Source: UBA1952 sp965246785
GTDB lineage: Bacteria; Bacteroidota; Bacteroidia; Chitinophagales; Chitinophagaceae
Assembly (NCBI GenBank): GCA_965246785.1
Contig: CBDFFM010000011.1
Location: 186,001-250,000 of the forward strand
Direction of reading: 5' to 3'
DNA: 64,000 nt
Shown here one piece after another: positions 27,299-37,369 of this stretch (positions within the stretch are counted from its first letter, which is position 1; every line of letters starts with the position of its first letter). A program made the position numbers and the translations under genes. The notes beneath the pieces were generated by a model, which worked only from the letters and a program-made list of their open reading frames with translations, searched no databases and had not been told where the DNA came from.

Positions 27299-28015
27299 AT
27301 GCGTTTCGCCGTCGCGCTGACCCTTTTACTGTTTTCGTTTTCGCTGCGTGCGCAGCAACGCATTAACGGCAGCGTGGCGGATGCGGACGGCAAGCCGCTA
27401 AGTGGTGTGGCTATTCAGAACATCCATTCCAGCGAGGGACTGATGACTGATGCAACCGGGCATTTTGCCATTGCGGTGAAAGCAGGCCAGCTTGTAGAGT
27501 TTCGGAGGCTGGGTTACAAAACGGCCCGTGTACGCATTGGCGCGGGCGCGCTGCCACCGTATTACCGAATCATCCTGGAGCCGGGCGTTCAGGAATTACA
27601 AGAGGTAGAAGTTCGTAACCACTTTGAAGATTTTAAGCACGACAGCCTGCGCTATCACGCGCTTTTCAAAAAGCAATTGGAAACGACGCCGGTTACAGGG
27701 TGGCGCGCCTTTCAAAGTCCGTTCTCCGCGCTCAGCAAGTCCAACCGCCAGCTCATTCAATTCCAGGAGGAATATGCCTGGCTGGAAAAGCAGAAGTTCG
27801 TTGATTATACGTTCAGCGAAAAGCTCATTGCCCAGCTTACCGGCCTGAAGGGCGACAGCGCCGTAGCATATATGCGTCGCTTCCGGCCTTCTTACGAGAT
27901 GCTGCGCGCCATGCCGGAGTACGACTTCTTTGCGTACGTGAAGCAGACGGTGGCTATCTGGCGCGAACGGCAACGTATGGGCCCAAGTAATAGCCGGGGT
28001 AGCGGGGGCGGTTAG
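27299..28015 (+). CDS. Exported protein with carboxypeptidase-regulatory-like domain
   Basis: 238 residues from the ATG at 27299, which begins a signal peptide (MRFAVALTLLLFSFSLRAQQ). Residues ~22-100 form an Ig-like CarboxypepD_reg domain (RINGSVADADGKPLSGVAIQ; YYRIILEPGVQELQEVEV). The rest is helical and charged with no recognised domain, ending GSGGG. It is probably periplasmic. It is divergent from pyrD, with 96 bp between the starts, and 28 bp ahead of acs. Confidence 0.82.
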   Translation: MRFAVALTLLLFSFSLRAQQRINGSVADADGKPLSGVAIQNIHSSEGLMTDATGHFAIAVKAGQLVEFRRLGYKTARVRIGAGALPPYYRIILEPGVQELQEVEVRNHFEDFKHDSLRYHALFKKQLETTPVTGWRAFQSPFSALSKSNRQLIQFQEEYAWLEKQKFVDYTFSEKLIAQLTGLKGDSAVAYMRRFRPSYEMLRAMPEYDFFAYVKQTVAIWRERQRMGPSNSRGSGGG

Positions 28016-28043
28016 GAAGAACTGCCTTTCTTATCTTGCTTCA

Positions 28044-29966
28044 ATGAACGCGGCCTATCCATACCAAATCACCAGCTACGAAGATTATCAGCAGCAGTAC
28101 CGCCGCAGCATAGAAGCGCCGGAAGCATTCTGGGGTGAGGTGGCGAAACACTTTTATTGGCAGAAAGCGCCAACGAAGGTGCTGGATTGGAATTTTGAGG
28201 AGCCGCGCGCACACTGGTTTGAAGATGGCCGCCTCAACATCACCGAGAATTGCTTAGACCGCCATTTGGAAGCCATTGGTGATAAGCCTGCCATCATCTG
28301 GGAGCCGAATGACCCAGCAGAAGTGTCTCGCACGCTGACTTACCGCGAACTGCATGGGCAGGTGGCGCAATTCGCACAAGTGCTGCGGGCTAACGGTGTT
28401 CGCAAAGGCGACCGCGTGTGCATCTACACGGGCATGGTGCCGGAGCTGGCCGTAGCCGTGCTGGCTTGCGCGCGCATCGGCGCCATTCACTCCGTTATCT
28501 TCGGCGGCTTCTCCGCGCGCAGCATTGCCGACCGGCTGCAGGATGCGGAGGCGCGCTTCATCATAACCGCCGACGGCGCTTTTCGCGGAGCGAAATCCAT
28601 TCCGCTAAAAAGCATTGTTGATGATGCGCTGGAAAGCTGCCCGTTTGTGAAGCGTGTCGTTGTGCTGAAACGCACGGGCACGCCGGTGAGCATGACGGCG
28701 GGCCGCGATGTCTGGTGGACGGAAGAAGTGGCAATGGTTGATATGGCAGAGGCAACGGCCGTTCCTGCCGAAGAGATGGCTGCGGAAGACCCGTTATTCA
28801 TCCTTTACACAAGTGGTTCCACCGGCAAGCCCAAAGGCGTGGTGCATACCTGCGCCGGATACATGGTGTGGACGGCTTACACTTTCGTCAACGTCTTTCA
28901 GGTACAGCCGGACGACATTCACTTCTGCACCGCAGACATCGGCTGGATTACGGGCCATTCCTACATCGTTTATGGCCCGCTCTGCGCCGGCAGTACGTCG
29001 CTTATGTTTGAAGGCGTACCTACCTGGCCGGACGCTGGCCGCTTCTGGGATGTAGTGGATAGGCACAAAGCATCTATTCTCTATACCTCGCCCACTGCCA
29101 TCCGTAGCCTCATGGCATACGGCACGACGCCGCTGGTTGGAAAAGACCTTAGCTCCCTGCGCGTGCTCGGCTCTGTGGGCGAGCCGATTAATGAGGAGGC
29201 GTGGCATTGGTACGATGAGCATGTGGGAAGGGGCCGTTGCCCCATTGTGGATACCTGGTGGCAGACGGAGACGGGCGGCATCATGATTTCAAATCTCGCC
29301 GGCATCACGCCGGCAAAGCCAGGCTACGCCACCTTGCCGCTGCCGGGCGTTCAGCCACAATTGATGGACGAAAGAGGCGAGGTCTTATCCGGCAATGACG
29401 TGAGCGGAAATCTCTGCATTGCCGCGCCTTGGCCCGGCATCATTCGCACTACCTGGGGCGACCATGAGCGCTGCCGTGCCACCTACTTCGCTGCCTATCC
29501 CGGCAAATACTTTACCGGCGATGGCTGCATGCGCGATGGCGAAGGCTTTTACCGCATCACGGGACGCGTGGATGATGTGCTGAACGTGAGCGGCCACCGT
29601 ATAGGCACTGCGGAAGTGGAGAATGCCATTGATATGCACACGGGTATCATAGAGAGCGCAGTGGTAGGTTATCCGCACGACATCAAGGGGCAGGGTATTT
29701 ACGCATACGTAGTGCGCGATGCCGCCACACAGACCGATGAAGGACGCCTGCGGGCCGACATTGTGCAAACGGTAGCCGACATCATCGGGCCGATTGCGAA
29801 GCCGGATAAAATCCAGTTCGTAACCGGCCTTCCTAAAACGCGCAGCGGTAAAATCATGCGCCGCATTCTGCGCAAAATTGCCCAAGGCGAGACAAGCAAT
29901 CTGGGCGATACGACTACCTTGCTGGAACCGGAGATTGTAGCTATGATACAGGCAGGAAAGCTATGA
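28044..29966 (+). CDS. acs: Acetate--CoA ligase (AMP-forming)
   Basis: A 640-residue acetyl-CoA synthetase. It activates acetate through acetyl-AMP for entry to central metabolism. Motifs are LYTSGSTGKPKGVVHT (P-loop), VDTWWQTETGG, GRVDDVLNVSGHRI and PKTRSGKIMRRILRKIA with the regulatory Lys that is acetylated in this family. Length is standard. The thiolase at 18.3 kb uses its product, though the genes are not linked. The 273 bp after its stop hold no feature I can support. Confidence 0.97.
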   Translation: MNAAYPYQITSYEDYQQQYRRSIEAPEAFWGEVAKHFYWQKAPTKVLDWNFEEPRAHWFEDGRLNITENCLDRHLEAIGDKPAIIWEPNDPAEVSRTLTYRELHGQVAQFAQVLRANGVRKGDRVCIYTGMVPELAVAVLACARIGAIHSVIFGGFSARSIADRLQDAEARFIITADGAFRGAKSIPLKSIVDDALESCPFVKRVVVLKRTGTPVSMTAGRDVWWTEEVAMVDMAEATAVPAEEMAAEDPLFILYTSGSTGKPKGVVHTCAGYMVWTAYTFVNVFQVQPDDIHFCTADIGWITGHSYIVYGPLCAGSTSLMFEGVPTWPDAGRFWDVVDRHKASILYTSPTAIRSLMAYGTTPLVGKDLSSLRVLGSVGEPINEEAWHWYDEHVGRGRCPIVDTWWQTETGGIMISNLAGITPAKPGYATLPLPGVQPQLMDERGEVLSGNDVSGNLCIAAPWPGIIRTTWGDHERCRATYFAAYPGKYFTGDGCMRDGEGFYRITGRVDDVLNVSGHRIGTAEVENAIDMHTGIIESAVVGYPHDIKGQGIYAYVVRDAATQTDEGRLRADIVQTVADIIGPIAKPDKIQFVTGLPKTRSGKIMRRILRKIAQGETSNLGDTTTLLEPEIVAMIQAGKL

Positions 29967-30239
29967 AAAAGAAATGCCGGCATATAGCAGTATAGCAGGC
30001 GTTTCTGATGGTGGAGCGGCAAATAGTCATAAAAGGAAAGTTCCGCCGGGGCGGGCTTACTGGCAACCAAAGATGTCGTCCGCGAAGGGTCGGGCTTCTT
30101 TGCTCCTGCCCGGATTGATTCACAATAATCGGACGAGATAGTGAACAACATTAATGTGGAACGGCTTATCTCAACTAACTGCTTTCCAAAGCAGAAAGGC
30201 AACTTCCGGCAAAAGTCAAATGCACTTCTTCATTTAGTA

Positions 30240-31145
30240 TTAATCCTTCAGCTGAATAACCTTTCCCTCAGTAACTAGCCACGCTTTAGTAAGCGGGCTC
30301 GTTTTCGTAGCATAACCCGCTGCATAAACGAAAGACTTTCCGTCGCTGCATGGATAGATTTCGTAGTCGGTTTGGTGTATGCTTCCCGGTACTTCCAGCT
30401 TGCGCAGCGTTTTGCCGGTAGGCGCATCTATAGTCAGCATTTGCTGATTATCCTTGCTTAGCGCTACTGCGGTCTCCTCTGCGTTAAAACTCCAGTAAGT
30501 GCCAATCTGCCCGCAGCAGTCTTTGCTTAAACTGGTAACCGCGCCTGATGCCACATTAATTAAAAAACCTCCGTTAGCGCTGAACACCCACAGGCCTTTA
30601 TTGGAAAAATACGGGTAAAAGCGCTCCGTAACGATTGTAGCCAGCTCTTTCCTCGCGCCGCGCATATTGGGGCCATTGGGCATTGCTAAATCTGTAATAA
30701 ACACTTTGGTTACTCCTTTATCCTGATTCATGGTGGCAATTTTTCCGCTCGCGCGATTGCGTGCAAATCCACTACCGGTACCATTGCCGCAGCGTATCCG
30801 CGTCACAAGCTCGCCGTTGGTTTTGAATGCGTAGTAAAAGGAGTCGGCGTTTTTCATGTCCTCAAAGTCAAACGTGTAGCCCGACTCTTTATAATCCGGA
30901 TGCTGGATTTTATAGCGCAGCAGTTTGATGCTCCATTCCGGGTCTTTCTTGTTGATGGTCTGTAGTAGCTTACCATCTGCAAGGCTCCATATTTTGCCAG
31001 TTCCCGAGGAGTCTAAGGTCATCACGACCTCGCCTTTTCCATCCGGGAAGGCCTCTTTTATCCAGTAGGCATGGGCGGTCTGCGCAAGCATGCGCGATTG
31101 GGTGAAGCTTGCTAGTAGAAACGAAAGCAGAAGGGCTTTTTTCAA
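30240..31145 (-). CDS. Secreted propeller-like protein, module copy 1
   Basis: A 301-residue exported protein (signal ending MLAQ). It is homologous to the proteins at 32563 and 36366: shared motifs are KIWSLADGKLLQ near residue 50, YPCSDGKSFVYAAG near 265 and the C-terminal AWLVTEGKVIQLKD. Strand-turn-strand units with aromatic residues suggest a WD40-like propeller; no catalytic residues are evident. It follows the Ser-rich TPR protein gene of its module by 80 bp on the same strand. Function is unknown; it is probably a periplasmic or surface partner of that TPR protein. Confidence 0.7.
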   Translation of the reverse strand: MKKALLLSFLLASFTQSRMLAQTAHAYWIKEAFPDGKGEVVMTLDSSGTGKIWSLADGKLLQTINKKDPEWSIKLLRYKIQHPDYKESGYTFDFEDMKNADSFYYAFKTNGELVTRIRCGNGTGSGFARNRASGKIATMNQDKGVTKVFITDLAMPNGPNMRGARKELATIVTERFYPYFSNKGLWVFSANGGFLINVASGAVTSLSKDCCGQIGTYWSFNAEETAVALSKDNQQMLTIDAPTGKTLRKLEVPGSIHQTDYEIYPCSDGKSFVYAAGYATKTSPLTKAWLVTEGKVIQLKD

Positions 31146-31225
31146 AATAGAATGTTTTTAAAAGAAAAGGATTAGTATGGAAATAAAGGCACAAAGCCTT
31201 GCCAGTAGCGGATTGCAGCAATGTT

Positions 31226-32485
31226 TCAAAGCTCACTCATCGTCAGCTCATCTTCATCGGCCTGCTTACTGCGGCCCAGCTTTTTGTTGGTGCCGTAGCG
31301 CAGCTCCAGGAAATCTATGTTTTTGGGTTCGGCAGCAACGGCGAAGTCAAGAAAAAATACGCTTAGCTCATAGGCGCCGTCGCCCTGCAGGTACTTCGCG
31401 TGGTCGTAAAGCTTTTGCCCAAGCGTGCCGGCGGCAAGCGTCGGGCGCAGCGCAATCGCCTTCGTGACGAGTGCTTCTTTTGCTGCTGCGTCGGTTGTCA
31501 ATGCAGCCTCTGCCAGCAATGGCCCTAGATTACCGGGTTGCTGCGCGGCTTCTTTTTTCAGGCTTTCTATAGCGCCCGCCGTGTTGCCCTGTTGCAGCCG
31601 CACCCACGCCACATTCATTTGTGCCGGCGCGCCCGGCGACACCGCAAGCGCCCGCCCGTACTGCGCCTCCGCTTCCGCCGCATCGCCGCGCATGGCACAT
31701 GCGGTAGCCCATCCAAACAAGACGGCGAAGCGGCCGCCTTCAATGGCGTCTGACTTTTTATAGCCCTCAATTGCATCGCCATAAGCATGCGCCTCGCGGG
31801 ATGCATCCGCCATCTTTTGCGTCAGCTCAGCCGTCGGGAATCTTGCGATTGCTTCTTTGTAAAAAGCGGCGCGCACAAGCGGATTTTTCTCTGTGAGCGC
31901 AGCGGAGATAAATGCATTGGCACGTAGGGCTGCCGGGTCGCCCGGCTTAAAGGGCGCGCCGCTTGTACCGTACAGCTTTCTATATTCTTCAATGTCGTCT
32001 CCGATTACGGTTTTCATCGCACGGTAGTCAATGTTTTCGCGCATGCCGGTGAGCAGCAGGTCAAAGTGGTCGGCCTCCGTTCGTGCCACGCCTCTGTCGG
32101 CAATGAGCGCCCGGTAGCGCGATACGGATGCCTCGTAAGCAGCCGCGCGCGAAGCATTGGCCGCCGCTATTTTCTCGCCCTGCCGCACCTGCCAGTCGTA
32201 GTGGTCGGTATTGGCCCAGGTGTTACGGCTTGCCGGGGCAATGGTGCCGCCTGCATTGGAGCGATACGAGGAAGACGAGGATGAAGACGACGAGCCAGAG
32301 GAATAGGACGAGGAGGGTGATTTGTAGCCCGACGACGATGAAGATGGCACGCTGTATGCCCGCGTGGTAGCCTCGTGCAGCCGGTCGTACTCACGGTTTT
32401 GCGCCTGCCGGTCGTAGTAGGTAGAGGGCTGAGCAATGGCAGTGGTGGAGCAGCTTGCAAGGAGCAAAGTGAATAAGTGTCGCAT
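31226..32485 (-). CDS. Secreted Ser-rich/TPR protein, module copy 1
   Basis: 419 residues. A signal peptide (ending AIAQ) is followed by the family signature TYYDRQAQNREYDRLHEAT and a Ser/Tyr-rich linker (residues ~47-75). Next come SNAGGTIAP and YDWQVRQGEK, then a helical region (RTEADHFDLLLTGMRE, YGTSGAPFK). From ~215 to the end there are TPR-like helix pairs, closing with YELSVFFLDFAVAAEPKN and LELRYGTNKKLGR. It is paralogous to the proteins at 33540 and 37370. It is likely a protein-binding scaffold in the periplasm or on the surface. Confidence 0.75.
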   Translation of the reverse strand: MRHLFTLLLASCSTTAIAQPSTYYDRQAQNREYDRLHEATTRAYSVPSSSSSGYKSPSSSYSSGSSSSSSSSSYRSNAGGTIAPASRNTWANTDHYDWQVRQGEKIAAANASRAAAYEASVSRYRALIADRGVARTEADHFDLLLTGMRENIDYRAMKTVIGDDIEEYRKLYGTSGAPFKPGDPAALRANAFISAALTEKNPLVRAAFYKEAIARFPTAELTQKMADASREAHAYGDAIEGYKKSDAIEGGRFAVLFGWATACAMRGDAAEAEAQYGRALAVSPGAPAQMNVAWVRLQQGNTAGAIESLKKEAAQQPGNLGPLLAEAALTTDAAAKEALVTKAIALRPTLAAGTLGQKLYDHAKYLQGDGAYELSVFFLDFAVAAEPKNIDFLELRYGTNKKLGRSKQADEDELTMSEL

Positions 32486-32562
32486 AAGTAGTTGTTTGTT
32501 TCTTTACGGAAGTAAGTCGGGCAAAGGACGCCGGTGCTGACTATGTTTTGATAATGGCTTGC

Positions 32563-33516
32563 CTAATCCACAAGCTCAATCGCTTTTCCTTCCTTCACCA
32601 GCCAGGCGTGCTTCGTAGGGTGCGCACTTTCCCACCAAGTGCCGCTATACACAAACGATTTCCCATCGCGGCAGGGATAGACCAGATAGCCTTCTTTTTG
32701 CCTTATCGCTGCCGGCACGGCCAGTGAGCTTACCAGCTTGCCGGAGGCCATATCTACGCAATACATGCCGTCCGGCCTGCCATAGAGCGCCGTCGCGTCG
32801 TCTGAGCTGTAGGTGAGCGGGTCGCTGTTTAGCCTGGAATGGACGTTTGCAGGTACGTTCACCCAGGTTCCGGTTTTTGCATTCACCACAACACCGGTGT
32901 ACGTGTCTACTATCCACGCTGCCGATTCTGAAAATGCGGGGTTGGCGCCGCTTCCTGAAGGATAGGTTGCTAACAGCTGGCCTTTCCAATGCCCGGAAGC
33001 ATCGTTGGCATCTTTCTCATCAATGAGATAAAGCTTCGTTTGCCCGCCATCAGTGAAGTGGGCAAGTATTTTTCCGGCATTCTGATGTTTGTCAATAGCG
33101 CCGCCTTTGTCTTTACCCTTCGGGAATGTAACAGAAGTTACCGGCACGCCATCTATGCCTGCCCAATGGGTGTAGTCGTTATCAGTCCATGTGTACTTAT
33201 GGTCAAAGGTTTTTTTGGGGCCGATGGTGCCGTCTGCCTTGGGATTTTTCATGCCCTTCATCAGGCGCAAACGCTTTGCGGCATACTCGGGCGTTTTGAT
33301 GGGCACAGCTGCCAGAAGACTCCCATCCGCAACGGCCCAGAACTTTGCAATGGCGGAATCCTGCGTCTCCACCACCTCGCTCCTTTTATCTACAAATACG
33401 TTCAGTACCGGCGTGCTATGAGCGGTCTTTTGCGCGGATGCAAATGATACAATCGCCAGGCTGAAAGCCGCAACGAGGATGGCCCTTATCGCCCGCTGAG
33501 GAAAAATGTTTTTCAT
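32563..33516 (-). CDS. Secreted propeller-like protein, module copy 2
   Basis: A 317-residue exported protein (signal ending SFASAQ), paralogous to the copies at 30240 and 36366: KFWAVADGSLL, YPCRDGKSFVYSG and the C-terminal AWLVKEGKAIELVD align. It is the most diverged of the three in its middle section. It starts 23 bp after the stop of its module's TPR gene, which carries a premature stop, so its expression may depend on read-through transcription. Function is unknown. Confidence 0.7.
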   Translation of the reverse strand: MKNIFPQRAIRAILVAAFSLAIVSFASAQKTAHSTPVLNVFVDKRSEVVETQDSAIAKFWAVADGSLLAAVPIKTPEYAAKRLRLMKGMKNPKADGTIGPKKTFDHKYTWTDNDYTHWAGIDGVPVTSVTFPKGKDKGGAIDKHQNAGKILAHFTDGGQTKLYLIDEKDANDASGHWKGQLLATYPSGSGANPAFSESAAWIVDTYTGVVVNAKTGTWVNVPANVHSRLNSDPLTYSSDDATALYGRPDGMYCVDMASGKLVSSLAVPAAIRQKEGYLVYPCRDGKSFVYSGTWWESAHPTKHAWLVKEGKAIELVD

Positions 33517-33539
33517 GATGTACGCGATGTGTGTTGTTT

Positions 33540-34808
33540 TTACTTGCTCAGAAGTGCCTCATCTTCCTGCGAGGCCTTTTCCCGTTTCAGGAGCGTGTTC
33601 GTTCCGTAGCGAAGTTCCAGGGCATCCATGTTTGCCGGGTCTGCCTGCATGGTAAGGTCTAGGTAAAGAATGCTGAGCTCATACGCGCCGTCTCCCTGCA
33701 GAAACTTTGCGTACGCAAAAAGCGCCTGCGGAAGGCTCATGCCGGCAAGTGTCGGCGCCTGTTTTACTGCTTTGTCCAGCAATGTTTTTGATGCGCCTGC
33801 ATCAGCGCTGAGCGCGGCCTGTACCAGGAAAGGGCCGGGGTCTGAGGGGTTCTTTACGGAAGCTTTTCGCACATATTCCAGCGCGTCTTCTTTGGCTCCT
33901 TGCTGTATGCGCATCCAGGCAATATTCATGTCAATATCTGCGGTTGGCGCAAGGGCGAGCGCCTGCATATACTTTCGTTCGGCCTCGGCTGCATTGCCCG
34001 CCAGACCAAGTGCTGCGGCCCATCCTACAAGCGAGCGGAAGCTGCCCGCCTCTATAGATTCTGCCTTCTCGTAGGCACGCACTGCCTGCAGATACTCGTG
34101 GTCTTCGCGGTAAGCGTCAGCCATATTCCGGTAAAGCTCTGCCGATGGCCCTCCCTCCTGAATGGCAAGATTGTATTGGAAGGCCCGCATTTTTGGTGTT
34201 GTTGCAGTCACGGCCATTCTTATCAGCTCCTTTATCATGGCGGCCTTTCGCTCAGCCTCACCTACACTCTTGTACGGCGGGCCACTTGTGCCCCATTTTT
34301 CAGCGTATGCTTTTATATCGTAGCCAATCACTGCATACACGGCATTAAGCTCTATCCCTGCCCGCATCCCTGTGAGCAGTAGATCAAAGTGTTCGCCTTC
34401 AGTTCGGGCGATGCCGTTGTCTTTAATGATTGACCGAAAGCGGGCCTGTCCGTCTTCAAACGACTTTTGTCTTGCCGCATTATTTCTGGCGAGTTTTTCG
34501 CCCTGCCGCACCTGCCAGTCGTGGTAGTCGGTCATCGCCCAGTTGTTGGCGGATGCCGGGGCAATGGTGCCGCCTGCGTTGGAGCGGTAGGAAGAAGAAG
34601 AGGATGATGGGGAAGAATAAGAGTCGGATGAAGAAGGTGACTTATAGGTAGATGAGGAAGAAGAAGACGGCACGCTGAATGCGCGGGTAGTGGCGCTGTG
34701 CAGATTGTCGTAGGCACGGTTCTGCGCCTACCGGTCGTAATAGGTGGAAGGCTGCGCGATCGCAGCCATACAATGGATGCTTAAAATTCCGGCTATTAGT
34801 AAGCGCAT
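33540..34808 (-). pseudogene. Secreted Ser-rich/TPR protein, module copy 2, with in-frame TAG
   Basis: One frame from the ATG at 34808 to 33540 encodes signal peptide, TYYDR, Ser-rich linker and TPR region like its paralogues. Codon 27 (34730-34728) is TAG where both paralogues have Gln (YYDRQAQNREY versus YYDR-stop-AQNRAY), one base from CAG. Everything downstream (DWQVRQGEKLARN, FDLLLTGMRAGIE, YELSILYLDLTMQADPAN) is well preserved, so the lesion is recent or a sequence error. If genuine, the product would stop just after the signal peptide unless suppressed or restarted internally without export. Confidence 0.75.
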
Positions 34809-35064
34809 AAAATCTTGTTTGAAAGATGTAAAGTAAGCTGAAGGGAAGGGGGTGGCATACCCTGCTCCCGGTATTTTTTGCGGCAGAAAAGTGGAGCGCC
34901 TGCCTTGTTTATGTCTTTGCAAAGCAGTCTTAAACCCACAATACACGCAAGTCTCCGACTTGCGGTAGCGAGGGCAATACATAGTCTTGCTAATATTTTT
35001 CCATTGAGGTCTGCTGCGCCAAGCTTCAACAAGCAAAATGCGGGAATCCTATGCGAAAAAAAAT

Positions 35065-36369
35065 TTACTCCTCCGTCTTTACTGCCGCCATGAGATTTGG
35101 GTAGTCCTTAGCCCAGAAAAAGGCGCCCGCTATCTCTTTCATAGACAGCTTTTGGGCTTTGCCTACCGCAAGCCAGTCCTCAACCGTAAAATCTTCTAAT
35201 GCTGACCCGGCATGTTGTTTAAGCCAAAACCCTGCATTGGACAGCCGCAACGTTGCCAGCCTATTGAGATACGCCGGGCTGCCCTTTTTAGTAATATCCG
35301 CTGCATATTGTGTTGCGAATACTTTCAGACAGTAATCCTTCTTTTGCGACTTCCTGAGCTTCTTAGAGTACGTGAATTTGCTGCCGGTACCGAGCTGTTT
35401 GTAAAAGTTGAGGTGCGGCCGGCAGGCTCCCGCTGCTATCAGGCCTAGCTGCGGATACTTGCTGTCCAGATAAACGATACGGTTAAACATGCTTGTTTCC
35501 AGCTCGCTCCTGCCCGGCCGATACTCGTAGCCCAAGTCAAACCCGGTCTTGGGATAGTGCGGCTCGTCCGGGTGAATACCCGGGGCTGCCCCTCCGTACA
35601 TCATCGGCACCAGCGCCAGGAACTCCGTTTCTTCTATATCCTGCTTTTGCTGCGGATACCGGCTGTAAACACTGTTCAACACTTTATACACGCTTGCCGG
35701 AAACGCCCGGGCAGCAATTATATCCTTCTTCACCGCATCGTAGGGGCGGTCGGCGAGTGTATCCTGCAGGCGGCGCAGGGCTGCAAGTGCTTCCGCCCTA
35801 TTTTTGAACGGCCAGCGATGCGCCTTACCGTAGTATAGCAGCCGGTACCAATCCTCGCTGTCAAACTGCTCCAGCCCCCGCGTGTCAAGGGTTTTATTCA
35901 GGCCGGCGTAGAAATCCATCTCCGCATTGCGCGCCTCCATCTTTGCCAATTCTTCGGGTGATGGCGGATAATATACGGGTGGGGCATACCGTGACTTCCA
36001 GCGTTCTACGAGGCTGCGCGCGGCATCGTCGTTGGTACTGGAGTTATTTGTGGAGTACCGATTCGTTCCGGCGGGCCGGTTGTTTGCCTCATTTTGTCTA
36101 ATGCTCTCGGCATTTGCGGCTTTGAGATTCGCGGCGTCGCGCTGGCGGGTGTATTCACGCTCTTGTTGCGCGCCCTGTGCGTGGGCGGTGAGGTTTGTGC
36201 AGGCTGCAAATAGCAGCAGCAGGCCCTTTATCACATTTTGGCTGGAAAGGTTTGCTGACACGGTGCTGGTTATTTTAAGCGATTGGATGAATTTGATTTG
36301 AAATGCAGTGCTCAGGCTTGTTCTTACTGACCTTGAGAAATTGCTGAGCATGTCAAGCGCATTACTCAT
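35065..36369 (-). CDS. Exported helical protein within the TPR/propeller locus
   Basis: 434 residues. A hydrophobic segment around residues 46-63 follows a basic stretch and ends AHAQ, so a late signal peptide is likely and the true start may be internal. The N-terminal mature region is polar and Asn/Gln-rich (QQEREYTRQRDAANLKAANA), vaguely like the REY-containing start of the TPR family. The remainder is not alignable to it by eye. The start codon overlaps the stop of the upstream propeller gene (ATGA), indicating translational coupling. No domain is recognised. Confidence 0.65.
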   Translation of the reverse strand: MSNALDMLSNFSRSVRTSLSTAFQIKFIQSLKITSTVSANLSSQNVIKGLLLLFAACTNLTAHAQGAQQEREYTRQRDAANLKAANAESIRQNEANNRPAGTNRYSTNNSSTNDDAARSLVERWKSRYAPPVYYPPSPEELAKMEARNAEMDFYAGLNKTLDTRGLEQFDSEDWYRLLYYGKAHRWPFKNRAEALAALRRLQDTLADRPYDAVKKDIIAARAFPASVYKVLNSVYSRYPQQKQDIEETEFLALVPMMYGGAAPGIHPDEPHYPKTGFDLGYEYRPGRSELETSMFNRIVYLDSKYPQLGLIAAGACRPHLNFYKQLGTGSKFTYSKKLRKSQKKDYCLKVFATQYAADITKKGSPAYLNRLATLRLSNAGFWLKQHAGSALEDFTVEDWLAVGKAQKLSMKEIAGAFFWAKDYPNLMAAVKTEE

Positions 36370-37295
36370 TCCTTCAACTCAATCACCTCGCCTCCTTTCA
36401 CCAAAAACGCATCCTGCACAATGAGGCTCATGCTCTCGGAAGTAAGCGCGCCGGTATAGATATAGCTTTTGCAATCCGCAGCAGGATAAACCTCGCGGCC
36501 CCTGAGCTTCCGCAGGCTTTTGGGCAGCGGATAATCGCCCGCCAGCTTCCCGGTTTCCGTCTCAATAGTCTTCATGCCATAGCCTGAGATGCCGAGTGCA
36601 AACAGCTTTTCGTCGGGCGAGAAAACGAAATCGTCTTTGAATTTTTCGTCCTTGCCTGCTACATCGGCAAACGAGATAACCCTACCTGTTTGCGTATTGA
36701 TTATCTGGCGCAGGTCGCGGTCAACAAGCCATGCGCCTTTCGGCGAAAAGTGGAGGCTGTAGGGTACATCGGGCCGTGGATAAGTTGGCAGCATTCTGCC
36801 CACAAGCTTGCCGGCGGCGTCTGTAGGGCTGTCGGTATTTATGAGCATAATGCTCGCCACGCCCTTCTGTACACGAAACAGGGCAATGGTGTGCGTGGCG
36901 CGATTGCGAACCCAGAAGCCTTTCTCATCTTTGTGTATGGCGATTCTTGCCGTGAATGCACCGGCCGTCTGCAACACCCAGATAGTGCTGTCGCCCACGA
37001 GTTTGTATTCATGCTTAAAGCCTGATTCCAGGTAGCGGAAGCTTTGCATTTTGTAGCGCATAGAGCGGATGGGCAGGTTCACATCGCTGCCATTCAGCTT
37101 CTCAATGAGCTTGCCGTCTGCAAGGCTCCAGAACCTTACCACGCCGCCTTTTTCGGTGGTCATGATTTCACCTTTGCCATCGGCATGTGCCCAGAAGACG
37201 TGGTCATTAATGGTAGGCTGTGCGGCTGCGGGGAGCGCAGCGGAGCACGTGAGGATGGCTGTTGTAAAGGAGCGAAGGAGCGTAGAAGTTTTCAT
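36366..37295 (-). CDS. Secreted propeller-like protein, module copy 3
   Basis: A 309-residue exported protein (signal ending LPAAAQ), paralogous to 30240 and 32563: VRFWSLADGKLIEKL, VYPAADCKSYIYTG and the C-terminal AFLVKGGEVIELKE. The usual Gly of the DGKSF motif is replaced by Cys here (DCKSY). It lies 74 bp after the TPR gene at 37370 and overlaps the 35065 gene by 4 bp, so at least these three genes are likely one transcript. Function is unknown. Confidence 0.7.
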   Translation of the reverse strand: MKTSTLLRSFTTAILTCSAALPAAAQPTINDHVFWAHADGKGEIMTTEKGGVVRFWSLADGKLIEKLNGSDVNLPIRSMRYKMQSFRYLESGFKHEYKLVGDSTIWVLQTAGAFTARIAIHKDEKGFWVRNRATHTIALFRVQKGVASIMLINTDSPTDAAGKLVGRMLPTYPRPDVPYSLHFSPKGAWLVDRDLRQIINTQTGRVISFADVAGKDEKFKDDFVFSPDEKLFALGISGYGMKTIETETGKLAGDYPLPKSLRKLRGREVYPAADCKSYIYTGALTSESMSLIVQDAFLVKGGEVIELKE

Positions 37296-37369
37296 TGAAA
37301 GTTGTGTTTTGTGTTTGGAATCAGTACCGGTTGCGGTAGCGGCCGGTAGTAAAGTGAATGGCCCGGCGC

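Noticed and set aside
11392..34808. Alternative genetic code or stop suppression as explanation for the in-frame TGA and TAG
   Set aside because: TGA and TAG both end other genes normally in this window (for example TGA for the 36366 propeller gene, TAG for the first T9SS gene), and two different stops at two loci argue for local lesions or errors.
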